Of a stretch of DNA of 64,000 nucleotides, positions 17,505-25,903 are shown in pieces; position 1 is the first letter of the stretch, and each line of letters begins with the position of its first letter. Below the pieces are notes generated by a model, which saw only the letters and a program-made list of their open reading frames with translations, had not been told where the DNA came from and did not search any database. The DNA comes from Paracoccus alkanivorans (GTDB lineage: Bacteria > Pseudomonadota > Alphaproteobacteria > Rhodobacterales > Rhodobacteraceae). Both the position numbers and the translations under genes were made by a program. The stretch lies in assembly GCF_003697785.1 (NCBI RefSeq), contig NZ_QOKZ01000010.1, forward strand, positions 1 through 64,000, in the 5' to 3' direction.

Positions 17505-18365
17505 ATGACGCGGACCGTATATGTGAATGGCGAATATCTGCCCGAGGATCAGGCCATGGTCTCGGTTTTCGACCGCGGATTCCTGATGGCCGATGCCGTC
17601 TACGAGGTGGTCAGCGTCCTGGATGGCAAGCTGCTGGATTTCGCCGGTCACATGGCCCGGTTGACCCGCTCGCTGGATGCCCTCTCGATGGATGACCCGC
17701 TGACCGAGGACGAATATCTCGAGGCACATCGGCAACTGGTCCAGCGCAACGGAATCACCGATGGGCTGATCTATCTTCAGGTCTCGCGGGGTAATCCCGG
17801 GGATCGCGATTTCGTCTATCCGCCGAAGGGAACGCGCCCGACCGTGGTCATGTTCACGCAGGCCAAGCCCGGCCTCGCAGATGCTCCTGCCGCGAAAACC
17901 GGCTGGCAGATCATCAGCATAGAGGATCTGCGCTGGGGGCGCCGCGACATCAAGACGGTTCAGCTTCTCTATCCGTCGATGGCCAAAATGGAGGCCAAGG
18001 CGCGTGGTGCCGACGATGCCTGGCTGGTCGAGGACGGCAAGGTGACCGAAGGCACGTCGAACAACGCCTATATCGTCAAGGACGGCAGGATCATCACCCG
18101 CGAACTCAGCCATGACATTCTGCACGGGATCACCCGTGCCGCTGTGCTCCGCTTTGCCCGCGAGGCGCAGATGCAGGTCGAGGAGCGCAGTTTCACCCTT
18201 GCCGAAGCACAGGCGGCGGATGAGGCTTTCGTGACATCGGCCTCGTCCTTCGTGATGCCCGTGGTCGGAATCGATGGCACCCCGGTGGGCAGCGGAGCCG
18301 TTGGGCCAGTGGCCACCCGCCTGCGCGAGATTTACCTGGAGGAAAGCCGCAAGACGGCCATCTGA
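17505..18365 (+). CDS. dat: D-amino-acid aminotransferase (class IV PLP enzyme)
   Basis: A fold-type IV transaminase of 286 residues that interconverts D-alanine and D-glutamate with 2-oxo acids. The PLP Lys is Lys150 in RRDIKTVQLLYPSMAKM, and DIKTVQLL resembles D-alanine transaminases more than branched-chain enzymes. EGTSNNAYIV holds the PLP-phosphate region and TSASSFVMPVVGIDG the C-terminal active-site loop. The ATG at 17505 has GGAGGACGAGGG just upstream. The substrate remains a family-level inference; aminodeoxychorismate lyase is a less likely alternative. Confidence 0.85.
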   Translation: MTRTVYVNGEYLPEDQAMVSVFDRGFLMADAVYEVVSVLDGKLLDFAGHMARLTRSLDALSMDDPLTEDEYLEAHRQLVQRNGITDGLIYLQVSRGNPGDRDFVYPPKGTRPTVVMFTQAKPGLADAPAAKTGWQIISIEDLRWGRRDIKTVQLLYPSMAKMEAKARGADDAWLVEDGKVTEGTSNNAYIVKDGRIITRELSHDILHGITRAAVLRFAREAQMQVEERSFTLAEAQAADEAFVTSASSFVMPVVGIDGTPVGSGAVGPVATRLREIYLEESRKTAI

Positions 18366-18493
18366 TTCATCGGGATTGTTTTCGCTCCGGCAACCCGGAA
18401 ACATCACTGCCACCCCTTGCCTATCGGGGACGATACCCTACCTCCGTTCTATGGGCGGCGGTTCTGCCCGGTGGAACAGAGGATCGAGTGCCG

Positions 18494-18814
18494 ATGAATG
18501 TCGAGCAGCAATTGCTGATTGAACAGCGTGTAGCGAACCAGTCCAAGTCGCAGATCGTCGCATATCTGCTGTTGCTTCTCCTGTGGGGATTCGGTGTTCA
18601 CCGGATGTATCTGGGCCGCTATGTCAGCGGTTTCCTGATGCTGGTGATCTGGGGGCTGGGCTGGTTGACCGCGCCGATACTGGTCGGCTGGCTGCCCATC
18701 GGGTTTGTTTGCCTATGGGTCATCGTCGACATGTTCCTGATCCCTGGCATGATCCGCGAGGATCAGGCAATCATCAGGCAAAGGCTGCTTGCCGAGACCG
18801 GTTGGGAGCGTTAA
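18494..18814 (+). CDS. TM2 domain membrane protein
   Basis: A 106-residue protein with a TM2 domain: two membrane helices joined by a short loop. The family signature is visible as LLLLLLWGFGVHRMYLGRYV (helix 1 followed by the G-x-H-R-x-Y-L-G turn) and GFLMLVIWGLGWLTAPILVG, then a third hydrophobic stretch containing WVIVDMFLIPGM. The function of bacterial TM2 proteins is unknown. The start is the ATG at 18494; a GTG two codons earlier is possible. It ends 30 bases from a convergent gene. Confidence 0.85.
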   Translation: MNVEQQLLIEQRVANQSKSQIVAYLLLLLLWGFGVHRMYLGRYVSGFLMLVIWGLGWLTAPILVGWLPIGFVCLWVIVDMFLIPGMIREDQAIIRQRLLAETGWER

Positions 18815-18844
18815 GCCGCCCGGTCCCGGCATTGGATTGCGGCT

Positions 18845-19624
18845 TCAGACCGTGACGTTCAGCGCGCCGCCGTCAAGCAGGATGTTCTGGCCAATGATGA
18901 AGCGCGCCTGCTGGCTGCAGAGGAAGGCGCATGTGGCACCGAAATCCTCGGGCTGGCCATAGGCCCCGGCCGGGATGCCCGATTGCCGCTTCTTGCGGGC
19001 CTCTTCGATGCTGATGCCGTCTTTCGAGGCGACGCCCTTGTCCAGGCTGTCGGCACGATCCGTCGCGTGGATGCCGGGCAGGATATTGTTGACACAGACG
19101 CCATGCCCGGCCACCTGCCGCGACATGCCCGCGACAAAGCCGGTCAACCCGGCGCGGGCGGTGTTGGACAGGCCCAGCACCGCGATGGGCGAGCGCACCG
19201 ATTGCGAGGTGATGTTGACGACCCGGCCCCAGCCACGTTCCATCATGCCGGGAACCAGTGCCTGCATCAGCGCGATCGCCGACAACATGTTCGCGTCGAT
19301 GGCCTTGATGAAATCCTCGCGATTCCAATCGGTCCAGGTGCCCGGAGGAGGGCCGCCCGCATTGGTTACAAGGATGTCGGCCTGGCCGGCGGCGGCCAGC
19401 ACCCGCTCGCGGCCTTCATCCGTGGTGATGTCGGCGGCGATAGGCGTGACTTCGACACCGTATTTATCGGCGATCTCCTGTGCGGTTCGGGTGATATCGG
19501 CCTCGGTGCGGCTGTTGATGACCAGGTTGACGCCGGCCTCGGCCAGCGCTTCGGCACAGCCGCGCCCCAGACCCTTGGAAGCCGCGCATACCAGCCCCCG
19601 TTTTCCCTTGATCCCCAGATCCAT
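18845..19624 (-). CDS. SDR family protein with altered catalytic residues
   Basis: A 259-residue Rossmann-fold SDR protein. The cofactor loop reads AASKGLGRG and the structural motif NAGGPPPG (residues 88-95) marks a distinct FabG-like subgroup. Ser140 of the catalytic set is kept (NITSQS), but 13 residues on, where Tyr is expected, there is Ser153, and the expected Lys is Arg157 (SNTAR instead of YxxxK). Normal hydride-transfer chemistry is therefore doubtful; it may use other residues, or bind cofactor without catalysis. It lies about 50 bases from rpe in the same direction, possibly in one operon. No substrate can be named. Confidence 0.82.
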   Translation of the reverse strand: MDLGIKGKRGLVCAASKGLGRGCAEALAEAGVNLVINSRTEADITRTAQEIADKYGVEVTPIAADITTDEGRERVLAAAGQADILVTNAGGPPPGTWTDWNREDFIKAIDANMLSAIALMQALVPGMMERGWGRVVNITSQSVRSPIAVLGLSNTARAGLTGFVAGMSRQVAGHGVCVNNILPGIHATDRADSLDKGVASKDGISIEEARKKRQSGIPAGAYGQPEDFGATCAFLCSQQARFIIGQNILLDGGALNVTV

Positions 19625-19675
19625 AAAGTCCTCCTGTTTCTTCGCAGCAGAGCAAACGCCTGTGCGGCAGGATTG

Positions 19676-20362
19676 TCAAACCGCTTGCGCGGCCTCGCGA
19701 AGGATGCGGATATTCTCGCCATAGATGTCTGGCTGATCGACCGAGCCGCCCTTGAACACCGCCGATCCCGCGACCAAAACATCGGCCCCCGCCTTGGCGA
19801 CAAGCGGAGCGGTTTTCGCATCAATGCCGCCATCGACCTGGATATGGATCGGCCGGTCGCCGATCATGCCGCGCAGCCGGGCGATCTTATCGATCTGGGA
19901 ATGGATGAATTTCTGCCCGCCGAAGCCCGGATTGACGGTCATCACCAGCACCATGTCGCACAGATCCAGAAGGTATTCGACCGCCTCTACCGGCGTGCCG
20001 GGATTGAGTGCGATCCCGGCCTTCCGGCCCGTCGCCCGGATCGCCTGCAGGGTCCGATGCGGATGCGGCCCGGCCTCGACATGGGCGGTGATCATGTCGG
20101 CGCCTGCCTCGGCATAGGCCTCGATATAGGCATCGACCGGGGCGATCATCAGATGCACATCCATGAAGCCCCGGACATGCGGACGAAATGCCTTCACCGC
20201 CGGCGGGCCAAAGGTCAGGTTGGGGACGAAATGGCCGTCCATGACATCGACATGCACCCAATCGGCACCCTCGGTCTCGATGGCCCGGATCTCGCGCCCG
20301 AAATCGGCGAAATCGGCAGAGAGGATCGACGGGGCGATCTTGATGCGGCGGTCGAAATTCAT
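19676..20362 (-). CDS. rpe: Ribulose-phosphate 3-epimerase
   Basis: Interconverts ribulose 5-phosphate and xylulose 5-phosphate in the pentose phosphate and Calvin pathways. The 228-residue TIM barrel has the family motifs APSILSADF (N-terminus), [18 protein letters not shown] (metal-binding His and catalytic Asp), [17 protein letters not shown] and [13 protein letters not shown] (second catalytic Asp), with AGSAVFKG at the phosphate site. The ATG at 20360-20362 gives the normal length. Confidence 0.95.
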   Translation of the reverse strand: MNFDRRIKIAPSILSADFADFGREIRAIETEGADWVHVDVMDGHFVPNLTFGPPAVKAFRPHVRGFMDVHLMIAPVDAYIEAYAEAGADMITAHVEAGPHPHRTLQAIRATGRKAGIALNPGTPVEAVEYLLDLCDMVLVMTVNPGFGGQKFIHSQIDKIARLRGMIGDRPIHIQVDGGIDAKTAPLVAKAGADVLVAGSAVFKGGSVDQPDIYGENIRILREAAQAV

Positions 20363-20480
20363 GGCACAGCCTTTCTGCGGTTGTCCTGCTCTCCGAAATT
20401 CCGGCGGAGGAGCCATTCGCATCCGGTTATGAACGAATGCGACGCTCCGTCAACCGCAACCCGGCAAAGAGCCGGCTTCG

Positions 20481-20825
20481 TCAGAAACAAAGGATCTCGG
20501 CTTCGGCCTCCGCGCGGCGCAGGCGGGCGACGATATCGGTCATCTGCGCCATTCCCTTGAACATCGAGGCGCGCTCGCCGGTCACCTGACGCATACGCAG
20601 AACGGTCTCGGCGCCGACGTAATCTTCATAGGACAGAACCGAGGCGATCTGGTCGATGGCGCAGGAACAGCGATCCAGCATGTCCCGGTTTTGTCCGTTG
20701 GTGGCCATGCAGGCAAAGACATATTCAGCGCGGGCATTCGTCGGGTAGTCGTTCACGGCTTGTGCCCATCCCGCGGGCGCGGCCATTGCCGCAGCAACGG
20801 CGAGCGTGATGACGGCATGTCTCAT
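20481..20825 (-). CDS. Small exported four-cysteine protein
   Basis: A 114-residue protein with a signal peptide (cleavage near AGWAQA) and four cysteines at residues 39, 53, 55 and 113, including a C-S-C pair (DRCSCAID). Two disulfides or a metal site are plausible. I do not recognise a named family with confidence, although similar small proteins occur near PQQ/C1-oxidation loci in relatives as I recall. Its start overlaps the stop of the upstream exported protein (ATGA), so the two are expressed together, downstream of the kinase gene. Confidence 0.75.
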   Translation of the reverse strand: MRHAVITLAVAAAMAAPAGWAQAVNDYPTNARAEYVFACMATNGQNRDMLDRCSCAIDQIASVLSYEDYVGAETVLRMRQVTGERASMFKGMAQMTDIVARLRRAEAEAEILCF

Positions 20826-21442
20826 TGCAACACCATGCGGTTGACATAGCCCGGCTCGTCGCCCTCGGTCTGGGCCAGCAATTCCCGGATCGGGGATTTG
20901 GGATCTTGGGCAAGCACGAAGGTCAGGGTCAGCGTCTCGAAACCCCTCATCTGTGCGGCATTCGGATCGCCCTCGAAGGGTTGGAAACTGGCCGTGCTGC
21001 CGTCCTGGGAAATCTTTCCACCCCGGAACAACGCGTCCTTCATGCGGTTGCGGATGTAATAGGGGCTGCCGCCGGTCAGTTTGGCTACGTCCCGGGTGGT
21101 CTGCTCCAGAAAGAAGGTCAGCACCGGATCGCCGCCCGAGATCGGGAACGGTCCGATCTTACGGGTCCGGCTGTCGGTCTTTTGGGTCAGCTGCAAGGCG
21201 GGCTTTTTGTCGGATGGATCGGTGATCTCGTTCAATGTGACCGAACCATCCTCCACATGCAGAAAGCCGGCGGCCTCCGGGCCATCCACATGCACCGACC
21301 AGCGGAGCCCCTCGGGTTCGACGGACCACGGCCCCCGCTCTGCGAAAACCGCGTCACCCGCCTCGCCCGCGGCCAGCGGAGACGAGACGGCGAGACCCGC
21401 GGACAGCCCCAGCCACAACGCGGTGGCGATGGTGCGTTTCAT
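20822..21442 (-). CDS. Exported protein of unknown function
   Basis: A 206-residue protein with a signal peptide ending SSPLAAGEA. The mature part looks beta-rich (GLRWSVHVDGPEAAGFLHVE, LQLTQKTDSRTRKIGPFPIS) and is otherwise unrecognised. The start ATG at 21440-21442 has GGGAGG 7 bases before it; an in-frame ATG 15 bases earlier covers that ribosome site and is rejected. The gene lies 92 bases downstream of the hybrid kinase and overlaps the four-cysteine protein gene. The two may form a periplasmic pair related to the signal sensed by the regulatory genes upstream. Confidence 0.75.
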   Translation of the reverse strand: MKRTIATALWLGLSAGLAVSSPLAAGEAGDAVFAERGPWSVEPEGLRWSVHVDGPEAAGFLHVEDGSVTLNEITDPSDKKPALQLTQKTDSRTRKIGPFPISGGDPVLTFFLEQTTRDVAKLTGGSPYYIRNRMKDALFRGGKISQDGSTASFQPFEGDPNAAQMRGFETLTLTFVLAQDPKSPIRELLAQTEGDEPGYVNRMVLQ

Positions 21443-21534
21443 TGCTGTTCCTCCCATAATACCGAACCAGATTTGCGCCCCATGTCCCGAAGAGCAAGCC
21501 CTGCATCGCCCCGCCTCAACCCTTGGTCGCAGCC

Positions 21535-22860
21535 TCAGCCCAGGAGTCTGACCAGAACCTCGCTCAGTTCCACCGGGCGCACGGGTTTTTCCAGCAGCGG
21601 CACCCCCATCGCGCCGCAGCGCCGGGCGATCTCGGGATCCCGATGGGCGGTCACGACGACGGCTGGAACCTCCCGGCCCGCGACCTCCCGCAATGCCGAG
21701 ATGGAGGCGAGGCCGGTATCGTCGCCCTCCAGGTTGTAATCGGCGAGAATGATGTCGGGTGGCTCTTCGCCCATGGTCGCCAGCGCCTCGGCAGTGCCGC
21801 CGGTGACGCGTGCGATCATGCCCAAGCGATCGGCCAGGATCATTTCATAGCCGCGCCGCATGCCGTGATCATTCTCGACGACAAGCGCGACGCGGCCTCG
21901 CAATACGCGGCTGGATGCGTCGATCGGCTTCGGATGACCTTCGTATTCGCCGTCGATCAGCGGCAGCCCGACGCGGAACAGGGTGCCGCGCATGGCTTCG
22001 GAACTCAGGCTGATCGGATGTCCCAGCTTGTTGCAGGCACGCCGCACGATCGACAGGCCCAGCCCCATGCCTGGAGTGCCGGAATCGTTTCCAAGGCGTT
22101 GAAATTCATCGAATATCCTGTTTCTGTCGACCGCCGGAATACCTACTCCGCTGTCATAGACACTAAGCCATCCGGTCGCGCCGCGACGCCGGACGCCGAC
22201 CACGACGCCGCCGCGATTGGTGTATTTGATCGCGTTCGACACCAGGTTCTGGGCAATCCGGCGCAGAAAGACAGGATCGCTTTCCACCACGGCATCGGTC
22301 GGAACAAAGCTGAGCCGCAGGCCCTTTGCCTCTGCCAGAGGGGTGAACTCGGCGGCGAGGCGGCGAAACAGTTCTCCCAGTGGGACGGGCTGGCGGTGGA
22401 ATTCGATGCGCTGGCTGTCGAGACGCGAGATGTCGAGAACGGCATGCATCAATTGCTCGACCGATTCGAACGCGCCCGACAGGCGCTCGGTCAGCTCCTT
22501 CTGCTGCTCGTCCATGGGCGTATCCGTCAGAGCCGACAGGAACAGCCGGGCCGCCGACAGGGGTTGAACCAAATCATGGCTGGCTGCGCGCAGGAACCGG
22601 GTTTTCGAGCGGTTCGCCTCCTCCGCGGCGGCGCGGGCGACGGCCAGTTCGCGGTTGCGCTGCGACAGGTCGGCCATTGCCTGCTCCAGCTGCCTCGTGC
22701 GTGCCAGCACCTCTTGCTCCAGCGCGACGGCGGCCTGGAACATCGACCATGCGGATCCCCGCGTCTCCTCCAGCCGGTCGATGCGGTTGATCAGGACATC
22801 GGTGATGCGCCTCAGTTTCTCGATCTGCCGATGCGGCGGATCGCTGTCACGCAGCATCAT
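21535..22860 (-). CDS. Soluble hybrid histidine kinase with C-terminal receiver
   Basis: A 441-residue sensor kinase without membrane helices. Residues 10-85 form a coiled coil (RTRQLEQAMADLSQRNRELA); the phospho-acceptor is His95 in ASHDLVQPLSAARLF; the ATPase domain has the N box (NLVSNAIKYTN), a D-x-G-x-G motif (YDSGVGIP) and MGLGLSIV. A receiver follows from about residue 325 with Asp in IILADYNLEG and Lys in LLEKPVRP. The architecture and the adjacent LuxR regulator resemble FlhS/FlhR of Paracoccus and RfdS/RfdR of Rhodobacter, which control formaldehyde oxidation genes; this equation is an inference. Its start overlaps the FIST gene by 14 bases. Confidence 0.88.
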   Translation of the reverse strand: MMLRDSDPPHRQIEKLRRITDVLINRIDRLEETRGSAWSMFQAAVALEQEVLARTRQLEQAMADLSQRNRELAVARAAAEEANRSKTRFLRAASHDLVQPLSAARLFLSALTDTPMDEQQKELTERLSGAFESVEQLMHAVLDISRLDSQRIEFHRQPVPLGELFRRLAAEFTPLAEAKGLRLSFVPTDAVVESDPVFLRRIAQNLVSNAIKYTNRGGVVVGVRRRGATGWLSVYDSGVGIPAVDRNRIFDEFQRLGNDSGTPGMGLGLSIVRRACNKLGHPISLSSEAMRGTLFRVGLPLIDGEYEGHPKPIDASSRVLRGRVALVVENDHGMRRGYEMILADRLGMIARVTGGTAEALATMGEEPPDIILADYNLEGDDTGLASISALREVAGREVPAVVVTAHRDPEIARRCGAMGVPLLEKPVRPVELSEVLVRLLG

Positions 22861-24016
22861 GCGCCTCGCTGTCGGTTGCGGGTGGCATGAATGCCATGCC
22901 CACGAAGGTCTGGTTCACATGCATGCCGCTATGCTGCTCGCCATAGGTGTTGAAGCCCGCCACGCGATAGCGGGTGAACATCTCGGACATGGTTTCCATC
23001 AGCCCGGCACGTTCCAGCGCCAATCGCCGCAGGATGCAATCGAAACCCAGCACCAGAAGCGGCGGGCGCGGCAGCGCCTCCAGCACCTCGGCGAAACCCT
23101 GTGTCATGTCATCGCTGCGTCCGAGCGTCAGCACGGTGCCCGCATCGATGGAGGACATCAGGGACAGTCCGCCATCCTCGGTCAACTCGCTGATCGCACG
23201 GACATGATGACGCCGGCCCATCCGCAGCAGCAGCGGATGGCGGGCAAACTCTGTGGGTGTCAGATCCTGCCGGGCAAGCCCGGTGATACGGGCGTATTCC
23301 TCGGCGGCGGGTTCGGCGTTCAGCTCGACGATGCGGCGCTTGTCCGGGATCGCCGCCGTCACCACGGCGCGGGTTTCGGTCGGGCTGAAATGGGCGAAGC
23401 TGACCTCACTGATGGCCAGATCGGTCTCGACCAGCAGGAAGATGGCGGCGTTGCTGACCACCTCACCATCGGTCAGCAGGGTCGTGTGCCGGAAGTCCAG
23501 CCCGTCGCCGGCAGATCCGCCCAGAACCGGCACGGCGGGCAGGGCGGCCTCGATCGTGGAAACCAGCGCGTCCTCCTGCCCTGAGACGCCATCAACCAGC
23601 AGCAGCCCGAATTGCGAACGTGCCGGATCGGGCGCGAAACCGGCATGCATCCGGCGCAGCGCAGCCATCCAGTCCGACACCGGGAGAGTGGCGAGATTGC
23701 GCAGGGTCACTGCGCTGGCACGGAAACTTCGGCGGGGAAAACCGATCGCAACCACGCTGCCCGTGCTATAGCCGTATGGCCCGATCTCTCCTGCGGATGA
23801 ACAGCCGCATATCACGCAACCTGGATGCAAAGAGGTGCGCAGATCGTTCCCAAGCTTGCCAAGTCCTTCGCCCGCGGCTCCGAAAATCAGCACGAGTCCC
23901 GGGTCGGCGGCGCGCAGGCCGGCCAGAAGCTGATCCGCCAGATCGGCGGTATCGCGGTCGGCCTGCACGGCCACCGGCCCGGCGACGTCCTCCTTCGCGA
24001 CCGGGCCGGTATTCAT
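22847..24016 (-). CDS. FIST domain sensory protein
   Basis: A 389-residue protein made of FIST_N (about 30-220) and FIST_C (about 230-370) domains, a ligand-sensing module usually found with signalling proteins. FIST_N shows VICGCSSAGEIGPYGYSTGS and LLLVDGVSGQEDALVSTIEA; FIST_C ends with LLVLGFDCILRRLALERAG and VAGFNTYGEQHSGMHVNQTF, with the conserved FxTYGE-type end. No signal peptide or helix is present, so it acts in the cytoplasm. It begins in the stop codon of the response regulator gene (TGATG) and overlaps the kinase gene, so it is presumably the ligand input for that kinase. Confidence 0.88.
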   Translation of the reverse strand: MNTGPVAKEDVAGPVAVQADRDTADLADQLLAGLRAADPGLVLIFGAAGEGLGKLGNDLRTSLHPGCVICGCSSAGEIGPYGYSTGSVVAIGFPRRSFRASAVTLRNLATLPVSDWMAALRRMHAGFAPDPARSQFGLLLVDGVSGQEDALVSTIEAALPAVPVLGGSAGDGLDFRHTTLLTDGEVVSNAAIFLLVETDLAISEVSFAHFSPTETRAVVTAAIPDKRRIVELNAEPAAEEYARITGLARQDLTPTEFARHPLLLRMGRRHHVRAISELTEDGGLSLMSSIDAGTVLTLGRSDDMTQGFAEVLEALPRPPLLVLGFDCILRRLALERAGLMETMSEMFTRYRVAGFNTYGEQHSGMHVNQTFVGMAFMPPATDSEAHDAA

Positions 24017-24726
24017 CAGCAGGCCTCGAACAGCCTGATCGAGTTTGCCAGCAGCACCGCCTGTGTCCGGCGGCGGGCATTGATCTTGGACATGATCGCG
24101 GTGATGTGGGTCTTCACCGTGGCCTCGGCGATGGACAGCTCGTAACTGATTTCCTTGTTCGCCTTGCCCTGGCAAATCAGCCGCAGGATACGCATCTGCT
24201 GCGGCGTCAGCGTGGAGAAGCGGCGTGCCAGTTCGGCCCGTGCCTCGTCCTCGGCATCGGCCTGGTCGGGCTCGTATCCTTCCGGCGTCACGAACTCGCC
24301 GTCCCACATCCGGCGCAGGCTGTCCACCAGCGCCTCGCGGCTCAGCGATTTGCTGATATAGCCTTGTGCCCCGGCTGCCATGGCGGCCGCGATCATGGCC
24401 CCTTCCAGATCGGCCGAGATCATGGTGATCGGCACTTCGGGCAATTGTCTGCGCAGGGTGACGATTCCCTCGGCTCCGCGAGCATCCGGGAGGTTGAGGT
24501 CAAGGATCACCGCATCCGGCGCGCCCTGCGTCTTGATCTGCTCGATCGCGGCTCCGAGGCTGCGGGCGGTGCGGACATTCTTTAGCCCGAAACTGATCTT
24601 CAACGTCAGCGCAAGGGCATCGCACATAAGTGGATGGTCATCGACGATCAGGATCTCTCGCACCTGATCGGCATTTTGTCGTGGCGTTTGCGGCGGCTTC
24701 GCCTGCATAGCTGCGGCGGTCATCAT
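24016..24726 (-). CDS. LuxR/NarL family response regulator
   Basis: A 236-residue regulator: receiver domain from about residue 23 (EILIVDDHPLMCDAL), phospho-acceptor Asp76 in AVILDLNLPDARG, Lys in AQGYISKSLSREAL; NarL-type HTH near the C-terminus (LTPQQMRILRLICQGKANKE, ATVKTHITAIMSKINARRRT). The start is one of two consecutive ATGs at 24721-24726 behind GGGAGGAGC. It heads the regulator-FIST-kinase operon and is divergent from the ABC transporter genes, which are its likely first targets. By layout it resembles FlhR/RfdR; the name is not assigned because the target genes are not in view. Confidence 0.9.
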   Translation of the reverse strand: MMTAAAMQAKPPQTPRQNADQVREILIVDDHPLMCDALALTLKISFGLKNVRTARSLGAAIEQIKTQGAPDAVILDLNLPDARGAEGIVTLRRQLPEVPITMISADLEGAMIAAAMAAGAQGYISKSLSREALVDSLRRMWDGEFVTPEGYEPDQADAEDEARAELARRFSTLTPQQMRILRLICQGKANKEISYELSIAEATVKTHITAIMSKINARRRTQAVLLANSIRLFEAC

Positions 24727-24824
24727 ATGCTCCTCCCTAGGCCGTGGCGTATTTGCGGCACCGCCCCCCAACAGTATCCGCGTCCAGACCACTGATTGTA
24801 GAGCGGCTTGTGGACAACGCAACC

Positions 24825-24842
24825 CCGAAGCTAAGACTTCGG
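24825..24842. promoter_or_regulatory. Inverted repeat in the divergent promoter region
   Basis: CCGAAG (24825-24830) and CTTCGG (24837-24842) form a 6-base-pair inverted repeat with a 6-base spacer, in the 175-base region between the response-regulator gene and the ABC transporter operon. It could be a regulator operator or chance; nothing else supports it. Confidence 0.3.
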
Positions 24843-24901
24843 TGCTATTGTGAGCGATCCTTGGCCATGTCAGGCTGATTATAGCATGCAGGAGGACCTA
24901 C

Positions 24902-25903
24902 ATGAACTCGACCCGCAGAGGCATGGCCGCCTTGTGCGCTGCCGCCGTTCTGGCCATTGCGGCTTTCCCGGTCCTTGCGGACTCTCCGGTCATTACTATC
25001 GGCACGCTGGAGAACGGGACCGTCAACTGGGAGCTGCAGACGATTCGTGAACATGGATTCGATCAGAAGAACGGTTTCAGGTTGGAAATCGTGCCTTTGG
25101 CCGGAAACCCCGCCACGCAGATCGCGATGCTGGGCGGTGAAGTGGATTCGATCGTATCCGACCTTTTATGGGTGGCCCAGCAACGGGCGGCGGGCGCGGA
25201 TTTCACTTTTTTACCCTATTCGACGGCGGTGGGCGGGCTGGTCGTGCCAGAGGACAGCGAGGTGCGGAGCCTCGTGGATCTGAAAGGCAAAAAGATCGGT
25301 ATCGCGGGCGGACCGGTGGACAAGAGCTGGCTGATCCTGCGGGCATGGAACCTGCAAAAGAATGGTGAGGATCTGGCCGATGTGACCGAACAGGTATTTG
25401 GCGCCCCGCCGGTCATCCAGAACGCTGCCGAGACCGGAGAGGTCGCGGGCGCGATAAACTTCTGGCATTATCTGGCCAGAATGAAGGCGGGCGGGATGCG
25501 GGAAATCGTGGATGTGTCGCAAGCCGCCGTGGATCTTGGACTGAACCCCGAGGTTCCCCTGCTTGGCTATGTCCTGCGTGCCTCATGGATCAGGGAAAAT
25601 CCGGATCTGGCGCAGGGATTGGCGCGGGCATCCTCGCAGGCCAAATCGCTGTTGAGGTTGGATGATGCCGTGTGGGACGATCTGCGGCCAATCATGGACG
25701 TGGCGGATGATGCCGAGTTCGAGGCACTGCGCGAGGGCTGGCGAGACGGCATACCAGATGAGAAAGCGCCGATCAGTCCCGAGGACGCGCAAAAGATGTT
25801 CTCTGTCATGGCCGAGTTGGGCGGAGACGATCTCACCGGCGGGCTGACCGAACTGCCCGAGGGGCTGTTCTGGTCGGGCGATCTTTCCTGGTCGCATGAG
25901 TAA
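24902..25903 (+). CDS. ABC transporter substrate-binding protein (NitT/TauT type)
   Basis: A 333-residue periplasmic binding protein with a signal peptide (ending FPVLA). The fold is that of NMT1/SsuA-like proteins: ITIGTLENGTVNWELQTIRE, then LAGNPATQIAMLGGEVDSIV and VDLKGKKIGIAGGPVDKSWL. The ligand is unknown; relatives bind nitrate, sulfonates, pyrimidine precursors or other small organic anions. A perfect AGGAGG precedes the start. It overlaps the permease gene by 8 bases. Being divergent from a regulator-FIST-kinase operon suggests induction by the same signal. Confidence 0.85.
   Translation: MNSTRRGMAALCAAAVLAIAAFPVLADSPVITIGTLENGTVNWELQTIREHGFDQKNGFRLEIVPLAGNPATQIAMLGGEVDSIVSDLLWVAQQRAAGADFTFLPYSTAVGGLVVPEDSEVRSLVDLKGKKIGIAGGPVDKSWLILRAWNLQKNGEDLADVTEQVFGAPPVIQNAAETGEVAGAINFWHYLARMKAGGMREIVDVSQAAVDLGLNPEVPLLGYVLRASWIRENPDLAQGLARASSQAKSLLRLDDAVWDDLRPIMDVADDAEFEALREGWRDGIPDEKAPISPEDAQKMFSVMAELGGDDLTGGLTELPEGLFWSGDLSWSHE

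Noticed and set aside
24017..24307. A longer N-terminus for the FIST protein
   Set aside because: It would run inside the regulator gene; the TGATG overlap at 24016 gives a normal FIST_N start.
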